A stretch of 64,000 nt of DNA from Antedon bifida. Lineage: Eukaryota; Echinodermata; Crinoidea; Comatulida; Antedonidae. Below are positions 40,101 to 55,100 of the stretch, one piece after another. The stretch covers positions 9,054,501 through 9,118,500 of the forward strand of contig OY727094.1 in assembly GCA_963402885.1 (NCBI GenBank), in the 5' to 3' direction. The translations under genes were made by a program, and so were the position numbers. Below the pieces are notes generated by a model. That model did not search any database, was not told where the DNA came from, and saw only the letters and a list, made by a program, of their open reading frames with translations. Positions within the stretch are counted from its first letter, which is position 1. Each line of letters opens with the position of its first letter.

Positions 40101-43100
40101 GTGCAGCCGTAGTTATTTCAACCTGGCTTCCTCAAACCCTGATGGATGTCTTAAGTGCTTCTGTATGGGTATCACACCTGATTGTACCAGTTCCACATAC
40201 TACAGGCAAAGGGTATGTTGTGCATGTTTATCGCTTCAATACTTTTTTTTTTCTTCACAAAAAATCTGTAGATTTTAGATTTTATTATTCGCTTCCATTT
40301 ACATGCAAGCTCATCCTATACAACTGGTTTAATGACACCAGTGTACTCTACTTAACTAGCATCTGTCTGTTAAACCCATTACAACATAATAATATTATAA
40401 ATGTTATTGTAACACAACACCTTACACAGACCACATTAAAACAGTAGTTATAAATGTCATTGCAACACAACATCTTACACAGACCACATTAAAACATAAT
40501 GTTATAAATGTTATCACAACAAAACACCTTACTCAGACCACATTAAAACATAATGTTATAAATGTCATAGCAACACAACATCTTACACAGACCACATTAA
40601 ACATAATAATGTTATAAATGTCATAGCAACACAACATCTTACACAGACCACATTAAAACATAATGTTATAAATGTTATCGCAGCAAAACACCTTACTCAG
40701 ACCGCATTAAAACATAATAATGTTATAAATGTCATAGCAACAAAACACCTTACTCAGACCGCATTAAAACATGATAATGTTATAAATGTCATCATAACAC
40801 AACATCTTACACAGACCACATTAAACATAATAATGTTATAAATGTCATAGCAGCAAAACACCTTACTCAGACCGCATTAAAACATAATAATGTTATAAAT
40901 GTCATCATAACACAACATCTTACACAGACCACATTAAACATAATAATGTTATAAATGTCATAGCAACACAACATCTTACACAGACCACATTAAAACATAA
41001 TGTTATAAATGTTATCGCAGCAAAACACCTTACTCAGACCGCATTAAAACATAATAATGTTATAAATGTCATAGCAACAAAACACCTTACTCAGATCACA
41101 TTAAAACATGATAATGTTATAAATGTCATCGCAACACAACATCTTACACAGACCGCATGAAAACATAATGTTATAAATGTTATCGCATCAAAACACCTTA
41201 CTCAGACCACATTAAAACATACAGTAATGTTATAAATGTTATCACAACAAAACACCTTACTCAGACCACATTAAAACATAATAATGTTATAAAATGTCAT
41301 CATAACACAACATCCTACACAGACCACATTAAAACATAATGTTATAAATGTTATCGCATCAAAACACCTTACACAGACCACATTAAAACATAATGTTATA
41401 AATGTTATCACAACAAAACACCTTACTCAGACCACATTAAAACATAATAATGTTATAAATGTCATCATAACACAACACTTTACACAGACTTACTAGTACA
41501 GTATATCTTCATCTATCTTTTTGAGTAATTAATAACTGAAAATGTATGTTTCACAGAATTACCTCCGCTTCCCGAATTCTGTAAACCCTGCTGGAACACG
41601 TCTTGTAAACAGTGATCAGTCGGCTAGCTATGACGGGCCTTTTTCTATCAATGCAGCAGCAAATGAAATATATTTCAATGGATTTGAGAATCTACAACCT
41701 GATACCTATTACTGGAAACTTTCATCACGATTTCTTGATAACCAGGTATTGTTTTTATATATGTGGGTAGTAAAATAAAATTAAATAAGATAGTTTTTCT
41801 ATTATCGTCTGACTTCAAGCATGATTTCATTGATGTTAATCATTAAGACATTATTGCTAGAATCGATTCGTTTGATGAAGCTATATGCACTTTCCAATAT
41901 TCATAAAAGAAAAGTACTCCATAGCTAACAAACGTCATACGTATTATTGTTTCAATAAAAGCTCTAATCATGAAAAGATAATTTCTGTCAATTTATTTGT
42001 ACCTTTACTCATATTGTTTATCATTTTACAGTTGACTGCATATGGTGGAAAACTGAGGTTTACTATCAACTACAGAATTGGTTCTCAAGGCGGCATACAA
42101 AGCCAAGATCCTGAGGTCTTGCAGCTAGCTGTAAGTTGCAAATAAATTTTTCACTTTCCCGGCCCATATGAGCTACATTCTGCAAAAACAAATTTCACAC
42201 CATACGGACATGTTACTTCACAGTCTTTGTTTATTTGAATTTCACTAGCTGTACAAATCACAATAGATTCAGGATAACCCAATTAATCCTTGCCAGAAAA
42301 ATTAATTATATTGGAGTCCTTACAAGTACAAACCTTCAAGGTGATTCAACGACTATCCACTACCCATGATTCGCCAGATCTTGTGGAGAGAAAAATGTGG
42401 ATGTATTGTGTATTCTCTATCTCTCCCTACCCTCTCCACAATTAAATTAACAGGTTATTGTTTCATTTTAGGGTAACGATATTACTTTGATACATCGTGC
42501 TGATCAAGTCATTCGACCAGGCCAGACTAGAATCTTTGAAGTTGACCTTGTTGAGGTAAGTAATACTAGACGAATTTAGTTTTTTGCACAGCAAACACCA
42601 CACGTACATAAGTGAACAGAAAAAGATTATGCCATTAAGACCTGAAGGCAGTTGAATCAGAAATTAATTTTCCGCATTTGTAAATTTTAAATGTGCATGC
42701 GCTCGTAACTTTTTGTGAAATACACCATACTACACAGAAAGTTGCCACTTGATATGAATTATACTTTTAGAAAGTTTCAATCAAAAATGACTTTTGGTTT
42801 TTAATCCATGATCAATCATTAAAATTCATGATATCGCTCGTAAGCCACGTTGCACAACTCTAGTGTCATTAAAAAAATAGCTGCACAACTTCACGTAAAT
42901 GCCAATACAATACGTTGACAAAGTTACAAAGTGTTATGTTTACATGTTTTAGAGAAACACAATTAAAAAAACAGGACAGAAAGAAAGAAGAATATACCAG
43001 ATATGTCCAGATAACTAATAAGCAGTACAAAATTACATTACTGTAAATGTAGTTTAATTTTGAGGTGTAATACTTTCTCTTTGTTTTCTTCAGACGTCAT

Positions 43101-46100
43101 TTGTGCGTCCAGATGGAGAACAAGCAACCAGAGAACACATCATAATGACGTTAGCCGATCTTGACACAATTCTCATTCGTGCATCGTACCACACAGGAAC
43201 ATATGAAACCAGACTATGGGATGTTTCCATGGATACTGCTGGTATTGTATTTTTTAACATTGTTTGCTCTGTATATTTTTAATTTATGTACATATTGCTT
43301 CTCTATCTGGAGTTATTTTAAAATAAATATATAACATATGGTTCAAGATTGTATATTATAAATTATTTTTGGAGGCACACAGGCTACTCTCTCTCTCTTT
43401 CCAATCCATTATAAAACACAGTTTTTTTATCTGACATTTGTACCATAACTTCATTTATAGTTGATCAGAATTTTACAATTTTACAGTTGACTGAATTTGA
43501 GTTGTGGTTTAAAAACAGTTTAAAACAGGATTTTTCATTAGATAGCTGTAGTTTATTTTCATTAATATGTTTATTAGAACTTCTATAAACAGTAAGTGAT
43601 ATACAGAAGAACAAATTTACCATACCAATATTGTACAGCTTATTTTGGCTTTCATACCATTTTCCTGTTTATGCTGTATATGGTAATATAAATAATTCAC
43701 ACTAATTTTTGTTAAATACACTGTAAAAACATTGGGTGTGTCCTTTTTTAAAAACTATATCAGCACATAACTTGCAATGGCAATTTGTACTTATTTGAAC
43801 CCTAATTTTTTTCTTAATCATCTGTTAAAACTTTATACATACAGCTTTTGAGCGTAGCGAATTTGGTCTTGCTCCAGAAATTGAGAGATGTGACTGCCCA
43901 ACAGGTTATATTGGATTGTCATGTGAGGTATGTATGTGTATGATGTAGTAACTTAAATCGACAACTTCTAAAAACATGAACCAGAGATGTATTAAAATAA
44001 AGGTCTTAAGTCAGGTCTTAGATTTGAGTTCAGTATTAAGCCCCTGGTAGACTTTTGTCTTTATATGGCAATACCTCATACAGAAGGTATTCAATTGCGG
44101 TTCTTTCTCTGTATTAACATATGAAACATGTCCAAAAAACATCTTTCTTTTTCTGTCCACTTTTCTATGCCTTTGGGCCTCCTGAACATCTTCTTTATTT
44201 TGCTTGTGGATGCCTTGAGTCTGTACAACATCTCCATTTCAACTATAGCCTAAAAATATGTAACAATTTAATTTAATCATTTGTATTTATATAGGATTGT
44301 GATGATGGCTTTACCAGATCTGGCGATGGGTTATATCTTGGTCGTTGTGCGCCATGCGAATGCAATGGTCATTCAAATGAATGTGACCCAGAGACTGGTG
44401 TTTGCTTTGTAAGTGTTTTACTTTTTATATAATGCAGCCTACCAGTGATTAGTGAACGCATTTGATATTACATTCCAAGGTATTGAATATTATAGATTCA
44501 AATTTTTTTTTTTATAATTTTACACAGAATTGTCGTGACAACACGTACGGAGATTTCTGTGATTTCTGTAAACCTGGTTACTATGGTGATGCGTCGATTG
44601 GATGCCAACAGTGTGCTTGTCCTCTTGTTGAACCATCAAATAAGTGAGTATCATCGATCACCGTTCTACTTTTCTAATACTTGTTTTCTCTTCCCCCCCC
44701 CCCCCCACCCCAAATCTCTGTCCTCAAAATACTCTCACTTCCACGAAGGAAGGATTAGTGTTATCTGAAATCTCTGCAATTTATTTCTGGTTGTTTTACT
44801 ATATTTTATTTATATTTCTATTGAGATTTAGCCACTGATATCAACATCAATGCCATTTTTTAATTTAATTTGCCTTTGGTACTTACTATTATTTTATTAG
44901 ATATTAAATAAATTATAATACATTTTTATGATTTTTGCCTATTTTTTAAGCTTCTCACCGATATGTGAACTTGATACACTGAATAATCTTCGCTGTACAG
45001 CCTGTCCAACTGGCTATCAGGGAACCAGATGTGAAAGGTCAGAGGTTTAATTTTTAAAATATTTTAAAGGCCAGGTACGGGCAAAAAATTTCTATTGATC
45101 ATACATTCCAATAATTATCGATCTATAGTTTCCCCTATGTTTCATAATTTTGGGAATTTTATTTGTGTTATACAAGCTTCTTTGAAATAAGCACTTTCTT
45201 ATCAGTCAGTGTGGGGATATTTCAAATTACACATTAAAATCTCTATTCTTTTGTACACAAATAGAGAGGCATTTTAAAAAGCTATGAAAAATAAACAGTG
45301 TGGTAAAAAATGTTATCAGATGACTAAATATAGGTTGAATAACTTGAATTTTACATTTCTGGTATTTTTATTCAACTTCAGATATTTATTTTCATGCTAT
45401 AGCAAAAATTATCCAGGGAGTCAGACATGTTATTACATTAGGTTTTTATGGCAGAATTTTGCCTAATTTTGTAATTGACCATATTAAGGGAAATTCATGT
45501 TTTTTCGTCTTGATTTCTGTTACAAATATTTGATTTATGTACAATTAACCAGATATTATATTTAAAATTAATGCCTGTACCTGAACTTTAATTCCATATA
45601 TTGTATTGTTTCCTCATTCCAATAAACTACATACAATAGAACCAGATATGAAAGGTCAGAAAGTATTTAATATTATAATATATTATATTATACATATTTG
45701 AATTGTTTGGTGATTCCAACAAACAATCGGACACAATAATCTGGTCTTTTCTTTGTCATGTTAACTACATATTACCTCAGTCTCCATCAAGTCTAGTTAG
45801 TTTAAAGTTAATAATTATCTTTTTTTAGGTGTGCTCCTGGGTATGTTGGCTCTCCAACTGTTATCAACAGCAAATGCACTTTAGATCAAAGTAAGTTACT
45901 AAAGTATATCAAATATATTAAAAGGGCATATTGTACCTCTGGAAAAACAATAGTTGACTATTAAGACATTTTAATTCCATACCACTTTGACCCAAAGATG
46001 GATTTAAAAAAATAATTATTTACCTGATTAAATAAATTTAAAAGGGAAAAAAGTAGTCAACCAAAAGCCCATTAGCCCATTGTCTGAGCAATAACAGTAC

Positions 46101-49100
46101 ATTTTTTTCACGTTTTGAGTGACAATACATTTATACAATACAATATCATTTTTTTAAATCTTTTATCTTGACAATTTACTTTTCTATAAATGTATTTCTA
46201 ATTGAAATACTCTTCCGATACCATTAAAAGATTTTGTAAAAAAATAATAATGTGTATAACATTTAGGAAATGAGTTGTGACAGAGTGAAAAGGGGTAGCA
46301 AAATAGGCAAGAGAAAAAAATCATTCCTAAACCATGCTCCTTTTATGATGATCTTTAACTACAAAGAAAATTCCAACAAAAATAGTGTATAGAAAAAAAA
46401 TCTAACAATATCTTTGTTTTAGATGGCCCAGCCCCAGAGGTTTCTATTAGACCAAGTAGTATTAGTGGTGTTGAGAGTCAGTCAGTTACATTGAGATGTT
46501 ATGTTACTGGTAGCGCGACAAGTGTAGTTTGGAGACGTGCTGACACTCGACCTCTTTCAAGCAGAGCTCAACAGCTTTCCAACAATTTTCTTAGAGTAAG
46601 TATCTCGCTAAAATTGAGCGTGCACTTTACTCCTGATTAGCATCCACATGATGCTACAATACAAGGTCCATCACTAGTAGCTATGCAAGTGAAATGTACG
46701 ACCTCTATGACCTGTAAATACCTGTGTATAATTATGTTTGCCTTTGTGACTATTTAATGGAGAGGTTGCTTTATTAGTCACTATCATTTATAGCAGCTAT
46801 GTTGCTATCTGGTCTCTCCAGGAAACTTGCCTCCAAATTGTCATAAAATCAAAAATGAAAATAAATTATGTAGTTACTTGCGAGCTTTGAAGTAATTGCC
46901 TGTACACTACACTGCTGCCTTTACAGTCCCTGTATTCGCGGATGTAGCACATTTACTACTGAAACTTGACAAAATTGTCTGTAGTAAGTTTGAAGTAACT
47001 TGACTACAAAGATCATCTTCACATGCACTACCAGGACTTGCAACCTCCATGCAACAACCAAACTTCCACTTCAAGGCTTACACACTAATCTGAACATCCC
47101 TTTTGTTTTACCTCAGATTGTCAATGTCCAACCAGAAGATGAAGGAGAATACATATGTATAGGTTATAATAATGAAAAGAGTGGATTTGCTTCTTGTGTT
47201 TTAACCGTTGTCTGTAAGTATATCAGACATTTTGTCAAGGAACAATTCCCAGGGGAAAATTTGAGTTGAAAAACCAGCTAAAACATTCCAGTTAACCCCA
47301 GTTGGAGTTAACAGATTTAACTGTGATTTGGTTACTCATTTACTAATAAAATTATTATATTCTATATTTAGCACCATATATCAGTGTGTATGTGGAGGAA
47401 CCAAGAGTATTGGAACTTAAGATTGGAGAGACGGCTAGATTCATGTGTAGAGCAGAAAGCAAGGTTAGATTGTAGACTTACTTCTTATTTTGAAATTTAA
47501 TTTCACTCGCCATTTGTCACTTACTTTCAGTAATTAAGAAGCTTTCAATTTAGTAGGACCTAGGACTTACATCATTTTTCCAAAGTCAGGCAGTAATCAA
47601 TCACGAAATGGTGTACCCAAAAACATTTAAAATGTGCCTGTTTGTGATACAGAATCCAAAGTCATCCATCCACTGAACCTAGAATAGACACAATTTGGTC
47701 CAAATGATAAACTAAACTTAAACACATCCACAAACTATATTATCATGTCCTAGCCCTAGGCCATCGCAAATTGAAAGTTCCTAAGGATACCTAACTGACC
47801 TGCATGTGAAGATACCTTTTCATACTGATACAAATTAAATTGAATATAAAGCAGAGTAAATGTAGATAACGATTGTTATTTTTTGTTTATTCAGACTACA
47901 TACACATTGGCGTGGATGAAGCAGTCTGGCTTTCTGCCAGCAAAAGCAGAATCACTACCAAACGGTGACCTGATAATAGAGAATGTCGACCAAACAGACG
48001 TAGGGGTGTACGCTTGTATTGGATCTAACATGTTTGAAATGGACAAAGCAATGGTCAACCTTAGAATTACAGGTAATTATCATTGGTGGAATATGACTGA
48101 CATGTGATGAGGCATGAGTTTGAGATGGTTGTCACTAGATTCCATCTCTCAGAAGGATGTGACGCAAGGTTCTTAAGATAGCTTTTTGTACTCTAAAAAG
48201 TCCAAAATTAATCTCTTTCTCAAAAAAAGAACAAAAATGATATCTGCCTTCAATAGTTGAAGGAATGAAAGGAAAATAGATTGTAATTGTAAAGCAAAGA
48301 ACACTTACCATAGAGGTTACACCACCCACATGCACATTCAGACACACAGTATCATTTAGACGGATGGAAACTAGTATTAACCATCCAATATGCTGTCTGT
48401 ACTGATAGTGATGGCCATTTTTTTTATTGAATACCATTTATAAAAATTACTATGACATTTTTTAATTTAGAGGTCTTACAAAATTTATGACTAGGAATGG
48501 AAATTACCTCCTGAGAAAGTATGAACATAATTTGTTATTCGTATATCAATAGATGGACCAGAGCCCCCAGAAGTTCGTATAAGTCCAACATACCGACAAA
48601 TAACAGAAAGCAACACTGTAGATTTTATATGCACTGCAAATGGATCACCAACACCAACACTCCGATGGACTCGAATAGGAGGAGAAATAACTAAATCTGC
48701 ATTGATTTCAAATGGTATGTTACGATTTCCGTACGTGTCGGTTAGTGACGCAGGATCGTACCAATGCGAGGCATCAAACATTGCAGGGTCAAAGTCGGCA
48801 GTTGCAAGACTGGATGTCACAGGTACGTTGTTGAATGCCTCCACTTTTTTCAAATCTGAAAACAGCATATAGTAACCCTCTTTTTGGACACCCCTGTTCA
48901 GGGAAAACCCCTAGTGAAAGGACACGTATGTCCATGAAATGAACAATGGGCAATATGTTTGAGATTATGGTCAACCCCTATTTGATGGACACATTAGAAT
49001 TCTAATTTGTCATGTCTAATTTGCATTTTTTTCCACTTGGGTTGCTTATTTTGATTTTTTTTTAGGAATTAGTTTACCAACACCTGAAATCACACCTCGA

Positions 49101-52100
49101 GTATTACAATTTAACGCTGGTCAAAATGCAGAGTTCACATGCACAGTTTCTGACCCGTCAACCACAACGATAGAGTGGTCAAAAGCTGATGGACTTCCAT
49201 TACCCGAAAATGCTGTCGAGACTGGTAACACACTGTACATTTATTCTGTAAGACCTGAAGATTCTGGACAATATGTATGTACAGCTCGTAATGCTGGTGG
49301 TTCTCGATACACCACTTGTAATTTATTAGTCAAGGAAGGTAAGTTGTTTATCTAGTTCGGTGATCTTTACAAAGCTCTGCCATTTTCATCGCATGATTTG
49401 TTGATTTGGCGGATTCAGTGTCCAGACAATTACTAACAACGTAGGTCCTAGATCGTCGAAATCGAAAACTTCCTAATGTTCCAAAATACTTGGTTAACTT
49501 TTATTCTGAGTGTGCTTGTTGTGATAGTGTATGTATGTATACGTCAATCTTAATGCACAAAGCCAAAGTGCTTCACATTATTACCCAGTCAGGTTTTAGA
49601 TCAAACACGTCTGGAAACATACTCCCATAATTATGCAGCCAGTAATCTGTACAGTTGTGTTTTGACCTATACCCAGGTACCCATTTATACACCTGAGTGG
49701 AGACAAACATGAGTAAGGACACAAGCAATGCGACAAGCTTTGGATTCAAACTGACGATCTCATAATCACTCCAATTAACCCAACATCCAACACGTTTTAA
49801 TAAGATTAAATACAATAATAAAATGCCAAAATTCCTTTGTTGCAATGAATACTTATTGCACCAGTGACAATTGGAAAAATCCAATGAATTCTGATTAAAG
49901 AAATGCATTATTATTTTCATTTCCGTTTTTCTATGTTTGACATCATATCCATGGAAAAACAGTACATAACACATTTCTTACAAACTAATTCACAAATTGA
50001 AATAGTCTATGAGATGAGAATTTTTTTTAAATTGATTTCTCCTAATATTGGAGTGTGGGCCTACTGTATGACTAATAGAATAATTTGTTCTCGTTTTTCC
50101 TTTGTAGACTTCCGTGTAGCTCCAAATGCTACCATTATACGAGACCATCAGTTCGTCAATAACATACTAACAATCCAGCAAGGACGCCCGTATGTTTTGC
50201 AATGTTTTGTTACCGGTGACCCACAACCGACAATACAATGGGAAAAAGGATCAGGACTTACCAGCAATCATCAGATTTCAGTAAGTTTATTACATGTAGT
50301 GTTCTGTCTGGGATGAAGAACAACTGTTTATATGCATATTTTAACTTGATTAACAATTAGAGCCAAATGTTATGCTGGGCTCTCATCAGACCTCTTGTAA
50401 GGGGATTTCCTGTTTGAACATAAAATCAAAACGGTACTGGGTATGATCAACTAGCGTTCCTACACTCAACAGAACATCCATTCATAGAAGCGTATTTATT
50501 TATTTAGGAAAGTTTTTAGGATGGGTGAGAGGGGAGCAGGATTTATTCAAGGGAGGCAAACTATTTTAAAAATTGTAAATGTTTGGGGTCTTTCAGAAAT
50601 GTATAATAACAATAATATATAAAAACAATATATATAAAAATAAATATTGATATTTGATTTTTATTTTTATTGTTAACTATATAATATGATAGCATACCCT
50701 CTAGTTAGCCCTTTCATTCATAATGGTATTTATTCAATATAAAAGATGACAGCCCGAGGGCTGAATTGCAAATATATTTACAATTATTTTAGTTAAAATT
50801 ACTTAATTTTCTTTTCTTATTCTTGTGTGTATCACTGCTTGAACATTTAGTAACACATTTTGTGATAAAACTGCAACATAGACTGTACAAATATAATATT
50901 TTTATCAATAATTATTCCATCCTTATTAGGAAAATGGAGTATTCCTGACAATTCAAAATGCCCAACCAGAGGATAGGGACTACTACTCATGTATTGCTGA
51001 GAATTTGGTTGGTTACAATCGAGATTACGTCCAAATTGATATCCAAAGTAAGATTTTGATCATAACAAATTTAACAAATCAATTATGATTCATTCATAAT
51101 TTCTTGTAATCTGATAAATATCTTTAATCCATATGTTTTTTTAACCACTGTATTTGTAGGGCGTTCAATTCCACAAATTGAAATTTATCCCGCAATACAA
51201 CCCGTCTATGCAGTTGGTGATAGTGCCCAATTCCAGTGTCGTGTAACTGCCGGAGATCCTTCACCGGAAGTAGAATGGAGTTATGCTGAAGGGACACAAC
51301 CCATATCAGCTGAAGTAAGTGAAATAAAGACAAATTTTAATTGCCCAATAATAATGTATTGTATTCATTTATGTAGCGCATTTTCAAATGATGTTTTCAC
51401 ATATTAGCGCACAAAAAACTTCCATATACTTCCGTAATGTTGCAACCAGTAATCAGCACAGTTGGCCTTTGACCTAACCAGGTAGCCATTCTTACACCTG
51501 GGTGGAGGTGTCTCTTGAAATTTTAATTTATATGTTTTAAAACACACATATCGGTTACCACTATAAAATTAACTACACTTCAGTATATTTCTGAATTTTA
51601 AGCAGTACCGTAAAAATATTTGTGTTTTTTATTCAGATTATTGGGGATGTTCTTCGCTTTACCAGTCTTCGACAAGAAGATCAAGGAACATATATTTGTT
51701 TAGCATCAAATATTGCAGGCCAAGTTTCTATCAGTCTCACATTAACATTACAAGGTATAGTAGATAATAAAGTCCTTCTAATCTATAGGTTAATAATGGG
51801 AAATGTTCAGCAAAAGTGTATGTACAGTATCATCCATTTCTGCTTGGAGGATTGTGTGCCTTTTCTGTATACTGTTTTTTGTGTGTGTGACAAGAACCTA
51901 CCTTTACTTTTAAAGCTATAAGATTTAGTATCTTGATGACCATAGTGATCTGATGTTTGACTTTTGTACTGCAGTTTTCAAGTCTACATTTATTAGGCCA
52001 GGCTGTTAAATTAGTCTTTGGTTGGACTGTCTCATATATCTTTATGTTTTAAAGAGAATGTATTTAACATAAAAATACTTTCAAACAGGCTCTCTCCCAC

Positions 52101-55100
52101 AACTGTCCATCTCACCAGCCAGCCCAGCAGAGTACAGACAAGGTGATGAGGCCCTCTTTGAGTGCATTGGTACTGGATCACCAACTCCATCAATTCACTG
52201 GATGAAGATGGATGATGGAACCCGGCAATACACAAGGATGGCAAACGAAGCAGGAATGACCATCTCATCTGCTCAAGGCAGTGCTATGTTGTCGATATCA
52301 TCCATTGTGGATGCAGATGCTGGACAGTACATGTGCCGAGCAGAGAATGCTGCTGGATATGCACAAAAAGAATTGGTTGTCTCGGGTGAATAAACAGTAT
52401 AGAATCCTCACATTTAATTCATTCACGTCTAAAGAGAGATTATAATTGAGAAAGTCACAATATCATTTGAAAATGTTACTGTATGATATGATGATGGATT
52501 TCAGTAGAAAGAGATGTACTGTAATCGAATAAATGATTTTATTAGCACACTGTAATGCTAGCGTTTTTTTGGTTGAGACTTATAAGCTTCTGTGTAGACA
52601 TGTATTTCAGGTCAAAAGAAAAGTCTAGACTAATTTGCAATGCTGTTTTTGTTTTCTTTAGTTCTGCCTCGTGAAGAAAATGGTGAGGTAGTTGTGACAC
52701 CCACTGACCTAAGAATCACACAAGGAGAGGCTGCTCAATTCAGTTGCAGCATTGAAGGTATGCCATTTCTGTCAAGTTGAGAAACTGGAAAAACGTTTTT
52801 ACCTTATAGCTACATAACTCAATCTGTTGAAAAAAGCTACAGAACTCGACCTCAATCTTGCAAATATAGATACAGAACTCAATCTGTCAAAAATCGAACC
52901 ATAACATAAAGTCTTTTTTATGAAAGCTTGAAAATTTGTGTTATCTGTTTAGAAAATCATGTTATTTCAGGTTTTCACAATGAAATATTCAACCCAATCT
53001 GTACAACTCGATCTGTTGAACATAGTTGCAGAACGCAATCTGTTGGATATAGCTAGAAAATGCTTGTAAAAGTATTAATGGTAGTTGTGACTGCCTTTTC
53101 CTCTTAACCAATAGTCAGTTGGTGAACCATTTAAATGTTGTGCTTGGACACACTAATTTTGGTCTTCATAAAAAATTTAGATTAGTTGCCTCATGTTTGA
53201 AGTAACTGATATTAATTAATTAACCATTAAAAACATTTATACATATGATTCTTTAATCCCAATCTTACAACTGTAATGTAGCCTTTAGCACACAGTTTGG
53301 AAGAACTGTGCATTATAGTATAACATTTAATATTTCATTTTTTCTTATAATTTTAGGTGCTGCTCCAGGATCTTATACTGTTATGTGGCGGCGCGTTAGC
53401 TTAGATATGCCAGAATCGCATGGGACTAGTAACGGCATCTTAACAATTTACAACACGCAAGCAGAAGATGCTGGAGAGTATTACTGTATCATTGAGACAA
53501 GATCAGGATTTGAACGTTATGTTGTTTCATTGGTGGTTTATGGTAGGTGATATTGAACATTTTTTACTCTTGGTTTAAAGTGGTACTGTAAGCCCATAAA
53601 CATGAAAAAGTGAAGATTAATTTAAGAAAAGAAGACTTTCTTTTTGCAGTTTTAATAAAGGTACGATTGCAATAATTAAAGGGGCATCTTCTTGCGTAGC
53701 TGGTAAGATACTTGCACGTGTACTTCTGCCAAGGCTTCGAATTATTGCATCTAGAGTTCTACCAGAAAGCCAATGCGGTTTCCGACCATCCCGTTCCACA
53801 GTTGACATGGTATTTGCTCTGCGACAACTTCAAGAGAAATGTGTGGAACAGCAACGCCCTCTGTATGTTGTCTTTGTTGACCTGTCAAAAGCCTTTGACA
53901 ACGTTAGTAGATCTGGACTCTTTCTATCTTAAAAAATTAGGGCTGTCCCGATATTTTACTCTCATTGGGTTTCACCAAGATATGAAAGCCACAGTCCAAT
54001 TCAATGGCACAAGATCTGAGGCAATTGATATCAGCCGTGGTGTGAAACAGGGCTGTGTTCCTGCAATCATGCTTTTCGGTATTTTCCTTTCTGTTCTTCT
54101 CAAGCATGCTTTTCCAGAACATTCTGCTGCACTCTCGAAGCACAGGTGGTTTTTTTAACTTGTCTAGACTCTGTGCGAAGACAAAGATTAAGCAAGTTCT
54201 TGTGCATAAACTCCTGTATGCGGATGATGCTGCCATCCCAATCTGAATTACAGACATCTTGCAGCTCCTTTTCAAAGGCATGCTCAGATTGTTGATCAAC
54301 ATTGGCAAAACAGTAATCCTGCCTCACAGGGCGCAGAGGTTATGGTAAACCCTTAGAAGTTGTAAGGAAATTCACCTATTTCGGTTCTGCAGTAAGTGAC
54401 ACTAACTCACTAGATGTTGAGCTTGATACACGTATTGGAAAAGCAGCAACCACTTTTGGAAGACTTCGTGCTCGTGTATGGAACAACCATAACCTTACCA
54501 TCAAATTTAAGACTCACATCTACATTGCATGTGTGCTAAGTGTCCTGTTATAGTGCTCAGAGTCTTGGACCACGTATCGTCAAGGCCCCTCATTTCTACA
54601 ATGATCTTCCTCTATCTATCCGCGATTCCTTATCTTTTACCTCTTTTTTCTACGGTGAACTGGCTGACTCACCTTGACCATGCGGACGTCCAAAACTCCA
54701 TTTTAAAGTTGTTATTAACCGTGATCTGTTTTCTTTTAATACTCCCACTGGCTCTTGGGAAACTCTCGCCTCCAACCGAACATCCTGGCGTTCTAAATTG
54801 GTAACTGGTCACCAATTATCTGCCAATGCTTATGTTTCTGAGTAGTTAAAAACCTAATTGCAGATGCTTATAAAATTCTATAGACAAATATTTTAACAAA
54901 TAAATGAAACCAACAGTGCTCATCCGTAGCAGAGAAGTACTTAGCCTGGTTAAATAATGTTTTGGACCTGAGGTTATCGTCTGTCATGACGGGATTGGGC
55001 CATATAATAATAATTATTTCAATTTATATGCATGGAACTCATAAGAATCTTTTGTTTATTTTGCAGCTCCTCCTGTAGCGGATGTTATGCCCACTTCTCA

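Larger units (their letters stand above)
53543..55066 (+). other. Intron 53
   Basis: Holds repeat F, the LINE fragment and an AT-rich end with a short (ATA)n run. No exon is seen. Confidence 0.75.

Noticed and set aside
48491-48868. 125-codon minus-strand frame
   Set aside because: Antisense shadow of the Ig4 exon, which fits the gene model perfectly.
52386-52393. In-frame TAA after Ig8 as a possible end of a short isoform
   Set aside because: A gtgaat donor lies just before it and the next exon continues in phase; intron retention is possible but there is no evidence for it.
53712-54158. 148-codon frame as a host gene
   Set aside because: Its motifs belong to a LINE reverse transcriptase broken by frameshifts.
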